Source: Schistocephalus solidus
Taxonomy: Eukaryota; Platyhelminthes; Cestoda; Diphyllobothriidea; Diphyllobothriidae
Direction: 5' to 3'
Assembly (NCBI GenBank): GCA_017591395.1
Contig: WEDG01004103.1
Span: 23,847-87,846, forward strand
DNA length: 64,000 nt
A program made the translations under genes and the position numbers. A model generated the notes under the pieces. It ran no database searches. It was given only the letters and a program-made list of their open reading frames with translations, and was not told the origin of the DNA. Below are positions 24,880 through 36,357 of this stretch, piece after piece (the stretch's first letter is position 1; each line of letters opens with the position of its first letter).

Positions 24880-26080
24880 GATTAGATTTGCGGCTTTATT
24901 TCTTATAATTTCTACCTTCCTGAAATTAAATTAAGACTTTATCGTATGTTTTTACTTCCCATTCTTGAATTTTGCTGTCCTTTCTTCGGTTTAAGGAACG
25001 AATCTAGCCGTTCAAAAATTGAAAATGTCCAAAGAAATTTCACAAAAAATTCCTATTTCCGACTCTTTCAACTACTTCCTACTCAACAAGATACCAGCTA
25101 AATTTCTTTCGTTCAGGTGAGTTGAAGCAGGCGTTTGTCTCCTTTTCCGACTAAATAATAGTTCAAAGCTCCCCAAATTTTCTGTCATTAGCCCCACTAG
25201 TCTTCCTTATAACCTAAGACATTCTGCACTAATTATACCTCCCCCTGCATCCTCCACGTGTAAACGCTCTCTCTCTTCTTTGCTTCTAGGTAACGTTTTC
25301 TTTGGAATAACTTTGCCAATTGAAATAAGGTCGTTAACAAGTCTATCTGCATTCAAGCGAAGACTGCACATTTATCTTAACACTGATTCTATTAACCTTT
25401 TATTTTCCTCATCTTTTCCCAGTAGCTTTCCCCATGACTCGGAGAAAGGACCATCGGGAATTTAAATGACTCCCTCTTGAAACTATATTTTCGCTACCTC
25501 GGGTCGCCTATGAACTATGATGTCTCCTTATATCACCAGTCATCCAAACAACGACGTCATTCGGACGTACACATTCGGTGGTCTACAGTCTAAAATGCTA
25601 CCGTTTCTTTGGATACTAACCATCATCAGAATTCAATTCTTGATCCTAAGATGCTGAGGACTTAAGTTCATTGACGCATTTTCGTGAGATTTTGTTTCAT
25701 ACGCCTAAGTGATCAAGAACGAATCACCTCGACGTTTCATTATCTCATTCTGAAATGCTACTACCGTATTACCCTACTCTACCACCTGACCATTTTTTCC
25801 TGAGCAGTTTTTTCTTCGACCTTCTTTTAAAAAATGAAGGCTTATTGAACTCTGCCTTCAGTTTTATGTAGGAGTTTTTTTCACTGCCTATTTTTTCTAG
25901 TTCACCATTAATTTTAAAACATCGCTAACTGTTGACATAGCAGGACAAGTTATGTATTTGTACATTTTATCTGCACACATTGTCATGACTTTATTTCGTT
26001 TCTAATGTTTGCTTAGACAGTGTCTTGCCGGTGCTAACCAAATATAAATTTTAAATAAAAAATAAATAAATAAATAAATG
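24880..26080 (+). mobile_element. LINE-D 3' fragment, copy 3, with (AAAT)n tail
   Basis: Nearly collinear with copy 1: ICGFISYNFYLPEIKLRLY, LPILEFCCPFFGL, FRLNNSS, the Cys/Lys block TCKRSLSSLLLG, and the same 3' UTR with TGAGCAGTTTTTTCTTCGAC and GTTGACATAGCAGGACAAG. Ends in AAATAAAAAATAAATAAATAAATAAATG at about 26080. The close match to copy 1 over about 1.1 kb suggests recent insertion or segmental duplication. Confidence 0.85.
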
Positions 26081-26081
26081 T

Positions 26082-26430
26082 CAACATCGCTGGATAGCTT
26101 TAAAAGGAACCTTGTTATCTTTAGATTCTAAATTGAGCCAGAGCGATGAGGAATTTAACGGAACCCTTGAGACTCATGCACCACTTCTCATATTTTATGA
26201 TCGCCTTTTGTTCCTTTGCAACCCACATGGTTTCTCTGTATACCGCACTTAATTTCACGTTATGAATAGGGTTCTCAAAGTCCCATGCCTATTATCCTAA
26301 ATAATGGTATTGCATTGAATCATATCGCTATGTAAAATTTGCATATTTTCCTAGCGCCTTCCTGTAAAAAGCGCTTTTAAAGGCTCTGCCTATCTCAATT
26401 CATTTCAGTTCAGTATATTTGAGGAGAATA
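26082..26430 (+). mobile_element. LINE-A-like 3' end fragment
   Basis: Opens with SLDSFKRNLVIFRF and a stop, the form of the last residues of a LINE-A-type polyprotein. The 3' UTR shared with LINE-A (14.18-14.30 kb) follows: GAATAGGGTTCTCAAAG, TTCCTGTAAAAAGCG and AAAGGCTCTGCCTATCTC, then AATTCATTTCAGTTCAGTAT. 5'-truncated to a few hundred bases. Confidence 0.65.
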
Positions 26431-26639
26431 GGCTGACGTCTTTGAACTCCTTATTTGTTACATAAAAATCGCAAGAATTAGAAGCAATATAAAGACGTTA
26501 CATTCAAGCGAATGCAGGCAGATTTCGTATTTAACTGATATTATTAAGGTTAAGTAGTCACATAGTCTTTGTGGTACTGCATTGAATCTTCCTGAAGTTC
26601 AATTGTTTCCACCTTCCGGTCCTGCACCGTGAGAAGACG

Positions 26640-27316
26640 TACTTGAGGCTATAGATATTGGCATGTGGGACGAGCCAGTTGATTTTTCCACCCGAGGATC
26701 AAACATTCTCGATATTATTTTCTGTAGAGGTTGTCAGCCATTGTCAGTGTCACCTTTAGATCCACTTGGGAGTTCTGACCATGCTTTAGTTATTTCTAAA
26801 CTAGAAATCGAGGCTGATAAAACGTTTTCCGAAGAAATAGTTTTTTCCGTGATTACAGATCAGCAAAGATGGGTGAATTGCTAACACATCTCGATTCCCA
26901 CGATTGGACTAACTTCTTTGTATGTTTGGATGTGAATGTTTGTGCTGATACGTTGTACGAAGTGCTTGGTCCTCTCAATTCTCCTTTTGTTCCCCGTTAG
27001 AAAATAATTAATGTCAAGGATGAATTCTACCTCCCTTTATCATTCTGCCGCAGACTGCTTAGACTATCCCGTCTTTTTCATCTACAAAACGACACTTCCA
27101 TCCTGCCCTTCGATCCAAAAAAACCTTGAAGAGGCTAAGAGGCTGTCTGACAAAAAATGACTCATTTATGAGGTCAATTTTGCCGAAAACTCTTCGTTAA
27201 TTGTTTGCGAAACTCTTTTCACACACAGTAAAAGTGCAGAGAAAACCGCAGCACCCAGTACTTCGGTATGCCTTAGGAAACCCTATAGCTGATGCTAAGT
27301 TGACAGCTGATAACTT
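26640..27316 (+). mobile_element. LINE endonuclease C-terminal fragment
   Basis: The frame at 26663-26884 reads STRGSNILDIIF, then LDPLGSSDHALVISKLEIE. The latter is the terminal S-D-H motif of a LINE APE-type endonuclease. Linker-like sequence follows with several stops (to about 27316), where the AATAAA tail of antisense LINE-B begins. No N-terminal endonuclease motifs are present. The lineage is probably B or D, but these have no intact endonuclease here to compare with. Confidence 0.65.
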
Positions 27317-28087
27317 CAATAAATAAATAAATAAATAAATTGTATATTTAAGGCCCAGAGAGCCCCGTCATTTCAAACTTAGTATCGCGGTATAAATAAA
27401 TACAAAGTGGATAATTGCTGCAGTATGTGAGCAGCCAGATTAACAGCAGAAATGAACAATTTAAAAGGCATATCCGATACAGAACGATTTGCTATTTTTA
27501 AAACAATGGTAAACAATCTTTGACATATACGGTGAACTAGAAAGAAACAGTAAAAAAACTCCTATGGTTAAATCGGAGGCAGAGTTCGGCGAGCCGCCGA
27601 TTTAAAAAAAAATAAGAGAAAAAAACTGTTTCACTAAAAAATTAATAGCTAGATGCAATGGGATAGTATTGTGATGCTGATGACAACGTATGAGGGTTTT
27701 GAACGCTCTTTGTCGTGTGAGAGATAATATAGCAGTCAGAGCTCCTGTTTGTAACTACCAGTGGAGGTGATAGACGAGGAAATCATCATGGACACCAGGG
27801 TCAAAACGAAGAGGGGACAGTAGAGGTCACGAGATCATCATCGAGATGCGACCTTGCTGACTGCATAGTCCACCAATCAAAGAGGCAAAACACTCAGAAC
27901 CCGCTTTTATCATCAACTGAACCTGGAGATCATCGTCGGGGTTGCAAAATCGAAGGAAAGTATTAAGGTTGTCAAGAGTTGGCGATGCTAGTTTAAAAGG
28001 GGGACGAAAAAGTGAGTACAAAGATTGACTCTGCAAGAGGATGATGGAAATATAATTAGCGACTAATATAATATCAAGGGAGCTGCC

Positions 28088-28321
28088 TCAAATACCAGGA
28101 GGACTCTTTTCGAAATCCAAAAGTTGCGAGTTTGTGAACGAAACAGACAAAAAGGACTTTATATCTTCCAAAGTTAAATGTTTGCGTAATTTTGTTTTGA
28201 AAATAGCTAATGTAGACGACAACCTAATTTGCAGTGAAAGATTATTCCAGATGAAAGCATATTTGGAGGCAAAAAACTGAGACCGATTATTTGTGGAGCT
28301 AAGGGTTGGTGAAATTATCAT
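28088..28321 (-). pseudogene. LINE-B polyprotein C-terminal segment
   Basis: Seventy-seven codons ending at a stop at 28088: NNRSQFFASKYAFIWNNLSL, then LRKHLTLEDIKSFLSVSF and FEKSPPGI. This is the end of the CR1-like polyprotein; LINE-D (SGI/PSGI ending at 16592 and 25465) and the LINE-B fragment at 14.37 kb end in the same way, which ties B and D together as related lineages. Confidence 0.7.
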
Positions 28322-29134
28322 AGAGGAATTATGAGTGGCATAAGATCGATCTACTGGAGCGAGAGCGTTAATTCGTGGGTGATTTAGGCTAGAGTTAACG
28401 CGAAACAGGAAGCAGAAACCGGCTTCGAGTTTTCTAACCCACAGAAGTTTAATGTTTGCTAACTGGCATATATCCGTCGCAATGCAAACTGTTGTTTTCG
28501 ATCAGAATAGTGCGAAGGGGAAAGAGTGACGCAAGAAGTAGAGCATAAGGTTGTGATTTGGACGTGAATTTAAAATCGTGATCTGGATAGTTGGGCGTTC
28601 GTGTCTATTTTTCGACGGTCGTCCGGGTCATTTGCATCTTATATATTTTCGGCCGCGGAGAAGTCGCACCTACCTGCAGGACTCTGACCTTTGCCGGTCG
28701 TCTAACCTCTCGATGGTGTTCTCCATGTCCTCGGGCCCGCATTGGTGCGCACTGTACCGCAGAGATGAAGAGAAAATAGTCTTCGAGTAAAAACCCTCTG
28801 AACCTTTTCAATCTAACTGCGGTCAGAGGCGTTCATCAGCCCAAAGAGGGGACAGCAGTATTCTAGGATAGGAAGAACAAACATGCGGTACAGGTTTAAT
28901 TTTATTTCCAGAAGGAAGAAATTATGTGATATAAAACCACATATCTGTGCAGCCTTTGCAGAAATTTGATCTGCGTGAGGCGATAATGCTAGATTATTCG
29001 TGTAACTTAGACCTAAGTCTTTTATAGTTTATCGTTCTTAAAGTGTACTATTTTGAAATACGAGGGGTCCAGGAAGCTTTGGTGGGGCCAAACACATGAA
29101 AATAGTCTTGGATGAAGAAAATCTCCATCTGCCT

Positions 29135-29991
29135 CTAACGTGAGAGCATCAGTAGAACAGTGTTGATTTTATCAACGCAACTATTGGCAGTGTCTTTAGA
29201 AAATGAATAAATGCACTTGAGATCGTCAGCGAAAGCGAAATTTTGTGAATTTGTGAGTAAATTTGAAATTTTGTTTATGTACAGCATAAATAGAAGGGGA
29301 CCTAGAACCGTGCCTTGAAAAACGCCACTTGTGATTGGCTGTGGCGTCGAGTAGCTATTACCTACTAAGATCTGGCTGCGGTTAGACAAGTAGGAACCAA
29401 TGAAGTCAAGGAGAGGAGACCGAATGCCTAGGGCTTCCAGTTGCACCAGAAGACGTCTGTGCGGTACCTTGTCAAAGGCTTTGCTCAGGTCAAAGTAGAC
29501 CACAACCACTGACTGTTGCTCGTTACGAAGGGAAGTGACGAGGTTAAGAAAAGCTAAGTGACACACTTCGCATGATCTCCCAGGTAGAAAACCATGTTGC
29601 GAGTCGCTTAAGAGCTTATTTTATAAGCAAAAGTCAAGAATTTGATGAAAAATAATTTTTTAAGAAGTTTTGCTAGAGTCGGGGTTTTGTGAACGCCTCG
29701 ATAACTATTTAGGTCCGAACGAAATCCCGACTTGAAGACAGGAAGAATAATAGATGTCTTCCATGAGTCAGGAAGGAATCCGTTTAAAAGATAAACTGAG
29801 AATACATGGCTAAGCAATCGGGGAAAGCTCGGCAATCTCTTAATAACTGAGTTTGGAATACGGTCAGTCCCCGAAGAGTGCGAGTTTTTCAGACGCCGTA
29901 TTTGCTTACGAATTATTTCTATGGAGAAATCAATGGTGCTGATAACATTGAATGAGATGCCTGAAAACGTCGGAAACGGTTCAGATTCCAT
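29135..29991 (-). pseudogene. LINE-B reverse transcriptase, two large open segments
   Basis: Segment one (29608-29991) holds SSGTDRIPNSVIKRLP and LPDSWKTSIILPVFKSG, the thumbprint of RT motifs 0-1, then RSDLNSYRGV. Segment two (29135-29566) holds VVVYFDLSKAFDKVPHRRLL (motif A), SGVFQGTVLGPLLFMLYINK (motif B) and FAFADDLKCIYSF (motif C, both aspartates present). The QH-F-x-x-GRS part between the two is spoiled by a frame change and a stop near 29.6 kb. Among CR1-like RTs in the window this keeps the most canonical active site. Confidence 0.85.
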
Positions 29992-31090
29992 CGTAAGATG
30001 ATTTGCAAGAATGCACTAAACAATTCTGCCTTGTCAGAGTCTTCGAGAACGAAGTTCTTAGTTTCATTTACTAATGGAGGTATTTCATAACCTCGTTTAG
30101 ATCAGAATCGACGGTGGAACATTTGAGCAACAGATTTTGCAGAGTTTGGCTCGCTGATGGGCAAGATTCCCTCTGTTTGTCACGTGCAAGCCGAATCTTA
30201 GAGGCTAATTCAAAAATCTCTGCAATCCTTAGATGTACAGATAACGAACTAGTATATTGATCTTTCAACTGCTTCCTCAATTTCTTTTGTCGTGCCAAAA
30301 GAAAGTGAATGACGGGGGATTCCGAAGTGTAGGGCTTGACAATTTTTTTGGCACAAATTCCAGGATGTTATTTGAAACGACTGACATGAAGTCAGAAATA
30401 CTTGCTGCATCGTTCATGGAGCAGAGATACTGCCAGTCCAATGAGTCCGAAAATTTGTTAATTAAGCTTATATCTGCGAGGTCAAAAGCATGATAGATAC
30501 GAACGGTGCAAGCCTTTTTCGATGAGACAATTGGTAAGCAACAGTGAATTAATGTATGGTCACTTTGGAAGAGGCCCTGCTTAAAATCAACGAAGAGGGG
30601 TGCAATGTCATTTGTGAAAATCAGGTCATAAATATGCTTGTCTCTCGTTGAAGAACGGACAAGCTGGGACCAATTAGAAAAATTAATGGTTTCTAGGAAA
30701 GGCTGAAGTCTGGGTGGACAAAAGTTTAAATGCAGTCAATTTCAGGAAAATTAAAATCCCCAGTGATTATTTTAATGTTAAAATTGGACTCCGAAACCAA
30801 TTTAAAAATTTCACAAAGTTTTGCATTATCATCGGATGATGAATTAGGCGGGTTGTAAATTCATCCGAGAATAACCTTTTGCCGAGGCGACAAGATAATG
30901 GATGCGAAGCAGTAATTACGAGAAAATGACGTAACGTCCAGATCATACGGGAAGTGCTTTCTTGTCTAGAACTTTTAGTGAAAATTCTGTCGCTCCCTTT
31001 CCTAACATTTTGGTTTAGACCGGTAACGTCCTCGAAACCATAATATTTACCCTCTGGGAGGTGACCGTAACGATTCGGTGTTTTCGTCAA

Positions 31091-32772
31091 TCTTACAGTC
31101 CTGGACCAGATGGCGTCCCGGTCAGCGTTTTAAAAGCGGATGCAAATGATATATTTCCCTCCCTTCTGTATAAGAAATTTAATCTTGCTATTGAAAGTGA
31201 AACGTTCCATAATTTATGGAAGGAATCGCACATTCTGCATATACCCAAATACGGCTGACCTACGTCATTGGACGACGTTAGGCCAATAAATAAACTGCCA
31301 GCAGCCTCGAAGATCTTAGAGACCTTGAGCAAATACAAACTGATGCGTCACCTAATAAAGAATAACCGAATTAATGCAGCTCAGCATGAGTTCCTCGAAA
31401 AAAGGTTTTATGACACCTGCCGGCTCTTTTTCTTTGATCATGTGCTACAATCAAGAGACAGCTGTTTTGAAATTTATACCGTTTATTTCAATTTCACGAA
31501 GGCTTTTGATCGTGTTGACCAGGATCTCCTACTGCTGAAACTTGCCTCCTTCGGCATAGGTAACAAGCTTTTGAACTTAATATCCTCATATTTAAATGTT
31601 CGCGCACAAAGGGTTAAAATATCCGATGTTATCTCCAACCCCACGCATGTAAGGAGTGGAGCTATTCAGGGAAGCGTCCTCGGCCCACTTCTTTTTTGCC
31701 TTTTTTCAACGATTTCCTGATTATTTTCAGTATGGTAGGCCCTTTATGTACGATTTGCCTATCGATAGGAACCGGTCGATTGCAACATCGTGCTTGAGCT
31801 CTTTAAAACTATCTTCAGGCCTTAACTCAGTGGTGTCGCACATGGCGCCTTTTGTTTTCTTGGCACAAGTGCTCCGTTATGGTTATGGGCGACAACCATC
31901 AGCCCCAGCTAAGCATAAACGGTCACGACCTAAATTTGCCCGGAGTTATAAAGGATCTGGGCATACCATAGTCTAGTAGTCTTAATCTGTCAGAGCATTG
32001 CGCCCTGATTGCCTCGAAAGCACGCCAAACTACTAGGTTTATTGTCAGAAATTTAAAAACCATTAACATTAAAACCAGCCTCTATAAAACGTATGTCAGA
32101 ACTAGCCTGGAATACTGCTTATTTCTGTTTAGCCTTCTGCACGCTAATGAACGAAAGAAGATAGAATCAGTCTTTAAAAAAACAGGTTACTCTTCAGAAC
32201 GCAGAAACCTGTCTTACTAACAATGCAGTTAGCTTACAAGCTTCAACCCGTTGTGGCTTCGCAGATTACAGAAAAGACTATTTTTACTGTTAAAACTCGG
32301 CGCACCAGGCATCGAGATGTATTTTTATTTCTTCCTCTGGCACGCACCGTTAGATACCGTCAGTTTTTTTCGGTAAACGCCATAGCAATCTGGAATAAGC
32401 TACCCAGAAGTTTCAAAATTCTGCTAAGCTATCCTTTGATAACGAGAGCTAAAACTAGTTTTCTACATTCAGGACACCTTCCAAAACTTTTGGATGCTGA
32501 CTCTGTGGAAGCTCTCTTCCGTTCTGATGGCGTACACGTACACTGAATCCTGTGCCGGACTTCATGCTGAGGGAAATATTGATGTCGCTTCAGACCTTAA
32601 TCGGTTAATTCCTCAGTCAACAGCGAACAGCCGCTCGCCGACATACCTGCTGGTGCAGAATACCGGATTCAAAACACTGAAAAAAGAATTACTACACCGT
32701 GCACCTGTGTGAAAGCTTCCCTGTCCTGAACTTTAATCCCTCAAATAGCTGCAGTTTTTTCTCCTGAAAACA
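31091..32772 (+). mobile_element. LINE-F copy 2
   Basis: Starts at SYSPGPDGVPVSVLK (31.09 kb), further 5' than copy 1, and runs to GCAGTTTTTTCTCCTGAAAACAC at 32772, where antisense LINE-H-type sequence begins. Shares most of its 3' half with copy 1, including FFSVNAIAIWNKLPRS and FLHSGHLPKLLDADSVEALF. It has lost its tail. Internal deletions include a roughly 110-base loss near 32.29 kb relative to copy 1. Confidence 0.85.
31268..31976 (+). pseudogene. LINE-F copy 2 reverse transcriptase, catalytic box deleted
   Basis: A 150-codon frame carries LDDVRPINKLPAASKILE, VYFNFTKAFDRVDQDLLLLK (motif A, where N replaces the expected aspartate) and GAIQGSVLGPLLFCLF (motif B). Soon after, the sequence around FMY lacks the bases that encode the A-D-D box: copy 1 has TATGCTAACGATTTAAAAGTTGCC, here TACGATTTGCC. 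Two deletions of 6 and 7 bases explain this, the second shifting the frame. The polymerase is therefore doubly dead. Confidence 0.85.
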
Positions 32773-33938
32773 CTGGACCACTCATCCAATCGACGAAGAT
32801 TGTCTTGGAAATTGTCTCCGTCGGCAGCACTGTGAATGACTTCCAGGATTTTTATATGGTCTGCAAACATTGCAAAGTCACAGCCCAATTCATGATCGCA
32901 ATCATTAATGAGCAAGAAAAATAGGATCGGTCCAAACGCTGAATCTTGGTTGAATCAACTCTCAATGATTGTGCGCTTTGATTGCGCTGCGCCTACACAG
33001 ACCACTTGGAAACGGCCAACGAGAAAATGCTTGATCCGCGTAAGAAGTTTGCCTCCAATACTTGTAAAGGAGACGCTGGTGCGGAACACTATCGACGGCC
33101 TTCTGGAAATCAAGGTTAGCCACTGCATAGTGTCTTTTGCATCGAGTGCTTTTGTCCAGTTTTGCATCGCATAAGTAAGTTCGTAACACACGATCATCCC
33201 CTACGAAAGCCGTAGTGTGCATTGGATAAAGTTTATGGGTTTCTAACTAAATCATTAATTCCATTTGACAATCTTCTCCATAGGCTTGCAACATATTGAG
33301 GTCAGGCTGACAGGCCTGTACAGTTAACGCTTTTATGAAGCGGTGTAATGTGGGCTGTTTTCTAGTCGATAGGAAGAATTCCCGCATTGAATGATTTCTG
33401 GCACAGAAAGGAAAGCAGTTTGACGAGCTCTCGAGCAAGTTCGAGGAGCAACTCTGCTCGAATCTCATCGGGGCCGGTGGATTTGCATGCCTTCGGACTT
33501 TTTGGTTCCTCAAAGATTACCTCTTCTGTAAAGAGCAAATCCTGAATAATTGGCGCTCCCAAAGGCTCGTAACTAGATTGAATGAAAACAGTTTCTCTGA
33601 TGAAAACCGAGTAAAAGAACTGCGAATGGTGTTCAGCTTTGTTTTGAATTTCTAATATCTCGAAACCGTCATCCTTTCTCGTAACAGGAATCGGGTTCCT
33701 TTCACGTGTGCTTTTTCGTTAATAGCAGCAGAGCAATTTGGGATTGGGACGTGCTGGATGGAGCAAATCCCTCTCGTAATCCCGTCGTCTTTTGAAGATC
33801 AAGCTTTTAACCTTGTTCCTTTAAATTTTGGATGCTGGCAGGGCTACATTTTCATTGGATCGGAAAAATTTCTTGCAAAGCCTTCCTTTTATGTTAATCT
33901 CTCTTTATAGGTCTCATGTTAACCACTGTGGTCTGTTA
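32773..33938 (-). mobile_element. LINE-H-like RT fragment, antisense
   Basis: Minus-strand pieces in several frames: SKACKSTGPDEIRAELLLELA (33.47 kb), FNAGILPID then KTAHITPLHK (33.37 kb), GFRRG-SCVTNLL, FQVVCVGAAQSKR, and CDFAMFADHIKILEVIHS (32.86 kb). The active-site box reads F-A-D-H: the second aspartate is histidine. RLDEWSS follows, as in LINE-H. The first 400 bases (33.55-33.94 kb) are linker-like with no clear motif. Confidence 0.75.
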
Positions 33939-33939
33939 G

Positions 33940-35515
33940 ATATCCTCAGTTAATCGCATTATTCGTAAGATAGATCTGCAGTCTTCGCTTAAAAGTAGAC
34001 GGGTTATTTGATAACCTAATATCGATTGGCAGGTTATCGCAAAGAATGCAATACCAGGAAACAAAGAACAGAGAGCGTTTAGATAAAGATAAATTAAAGT
34101 AAAGTAAAGAATTGTGTAGGTTTTACGGACGAATAAGGGGAGTAAGGGCTGAAATTCAGGAAGTATTTGAACTATTATTAAGGCGGAAAAGGATGCAGAA
34201 GCCAGCTTCCAGTCTCTTAACTCATATAAATTTTAAGTTCGATAGCTGGCACCTATTCGTGTAGGATGTAGTCGAAAGTGTTGAGGGTAAGAGTTTCCCA
34301 GTAAAATGTCCTTGGACACTTTCAATTTGAGAACGGCAAGACTTAATCATTAAACCAAAGAATGGGCAGCAATATTCAGGAATTGGAAAGACACACATTC
34401 GATAAAGTCTTAATTTACTTTCAGAAAGATAAAAATGATACGAAATAAAGCCAAAAATCTGGGCAAGTATGGTCGTACTTGTATCGGCAAAAGGCGACAG
34501 ATCTAAATTATTGGTGTAGCTTAAGCCGAAGCCCTTTATGGGGAACATTCAGTCATGGGGAGCCTTTAAAAATAAAAGGTAGCGGCAGCCTTACAGGCCC
34601 AAGACACATGCAGCGACACTAAGAAGGTGAAAAATCCATTAGCCATGTGAATCTGCACGCCGAAAAGAGCGTTTAATTCCCAATGAATTTGTTCTTGGCA
34701 TCGTTCGTGCGGTAATAATGCGAGGTCATTCGCGTAACTTAGGCCCAAGTCCCTTATGGAGGAGCGTTCCAAAAGTGGACTATGTTGAAACAATATGGGC
34801 CCAGGAAATTTGGCGGGACCGAAACACATGAAACTACACTAAGATGGATAAAACTCCATCTCTCAAGTGGAACTATATTTTGATAGTGTTATCAGATTAG
34901 AGTTAATTTTATCTATGTAAATATTTGCAGTACTTTTCGAAAATGAATGAATGCACTTAAGGGTATCAGTAAAAATGAAAGTTTGCATATTTTTGAGCAC
35001 TATTGAAATGTAGTTAAGGTGAAAATTGAAAAGAAGAGGACAAAGGAGCGTGCTTTGAAATACGCCATTCGTGTTTATGTGAGGCATCGAGTACTTATTA
35101 ACTCTGGAGAACTTTTTGACTCCGGTAAGACAAGTAGTAACGAATAAAGGCAGAGAGAGGAGGCCAGCTGCCGAGAGCTTGCATTTTTACTAGAAAATGT
35201 CTGTATGGTACATTATCGAAGGCTTTAATAAGATCAAAATAGATCACAACCATGACGAAGGGGAGTGACCAGGTCCAGAAAGGTTAAGTGACAAGTTTCG
35301 CATGATCTTTCGAGTAAAAGCTATGCTGAGATGAGCTCAAAAATCGTATGAGATGGGCAGAAATCCTACATTTTATTGAAAATTATCTGCTCAAGGAGTT
35401 TTGATAGAGCCGGAGTTTTATGGACGTCTCAGTAGTTATTAAAACCAGAACGCTATGCTGACTTAAATACTGGGAGCATAAAACATATCTTCCATGTGTC
35501 AGGGAAGAATCCGTT
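33940..35515 (-). mobile_element. LINE-D/B-related element, antisense, heavily decayed
   Basis: From 5' to 3' on the minus strand: a motif near 35.5 kb of the form PDTWKICFMLPVFKSA, then GVFQSTLLCPLLFNFHLNYI (35.05 kb, motif B), FIFTDTLKCIHSF (34.98 kb; the F-A-D-D box reads F-T-D-T), FGPAKFPGPILFQHS (34.83 kb), FISYHFYLSESKLRLYRMCV (34.45 kb) and the LINE-D-like 3' end to 33.94 kb. Two related blocks with LGLSYANDL and FGLSYTNNLDLS suggest either an internal duplication or two nested copies. Confidence 0.7.
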
Positions 35516-35700
35516 TGCCATGCCAGTCACCTGCATCCCCTTCCCGTCTTCTTGACTCGCCCTTAACGTTTGGTCAAGGTGATGAAGGGAGAAGACAGGT
35601 TACTAGTTGATGTGAAAATCTATTAGCAATGTAAACTAATCCACGTGCAAGTCAATATCCCTGCGTTCATCCTACCGTAGGGCGGATGTTGGCTCTGGGA
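35516..35700 (+). mobile_element. divergent RTE-like 3' end relic
   Basis: CAGTCACCTGCATCCCCTTC, then CTTCTTGACTCGCCC, GGTCAAGGTGATGAAGGGAG, TAAACTAATCCACGTGCAAG and ATCCCTGCGTTC run parallel to the last 150 bases of RTE copy 1 (20.28-20.44 kb), at much lower identity. Only the 3' end is present, so this is probably an old, severely 5'-truncated insertion. Confidence 0.55.
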
Positions 35701-36355
35701 GGAACGGACGGTTGAACTGTCACCTACTAGTGCTATAATCACTTTAATCATTTCGTTAATCTGTAGAGATTTGCTATTGCCTTTGCTGTTGCTTGTTTAA
35801 CCTTTTCCTCCCTTTTCGATACCTTCCGTTGTTGTTTACAACTAGGGAGTTCAGTTGTGCTCACTTTAACCTGCAAGTCAATATGGATATTTGAACTGAA
35901 CTCCATCAAATTCAGTGGGATAAGCACTAAATATTCAACAAACTGAAAACGCGTAGTGATTGGCATACAAATAGTGATTGACTTGTTATACACCGAGAAC
36001 GCATTTTACCGGTCTTGTGCTGCTGCATAATGCATCAATGGCCGTTTTGGTACATTTAACTGATGAAAAGCAACGAAAAAAGAGCCTACGCATTTCAAGA
36101 GTATGGAACATCCATCAACAATACATTTTACACCTATATGCACGTCAACACTTCCGATATAAAGCCTAATCGTCTTGTGGAACAGATTGCAGATTTCTTC
36201 ATCATCGTAGAACTGCTCCTTATTTTCTCGGCGTGCGTTACCAAGTGCATCGATGAGGCACGAAATGGATGGCATTTTGAATTAAATTCACTGTGTCTCT
36301 ATTGTGGTGTTCTTTTCGGGGACCTACATTTCTGCCAAGCTTTGGGTGAGTTGAT
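35701..36355. other. unassigned DNA
   Basis: No motif on either strand. Frames here (for example 36006-36275 minus) overlap the start of a plus-strand frame that is antisense to RTE endonuclease sequence, and neither looks coding. Confidence 0.5.
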
Positions 36356-36357
36356 TG

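Larger units (their letters stand above)
27318..31090 (-). mobile_element. LINE-B, CR1/Jockey-like, longest copy
   Basis: Read on the minus strand: endonuclease C-terminal half (31.09-30.3 kb), linker, RT (29.99-29.13 kb), post-RT region (29.1-28.09 kb), 3' UTR and an (AATA)n tail at 27320-27342. Near 30.65-30.5 kb the minus frame reads DLIFTNDIAPLF and FQSDHTLIHCCLP, the end of an APE endonuclease. The 5' edge lies where LINE-F copy 2 begins in the opposite direction. Many stops and frame changes; non-functional. Confidence 0.85.
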
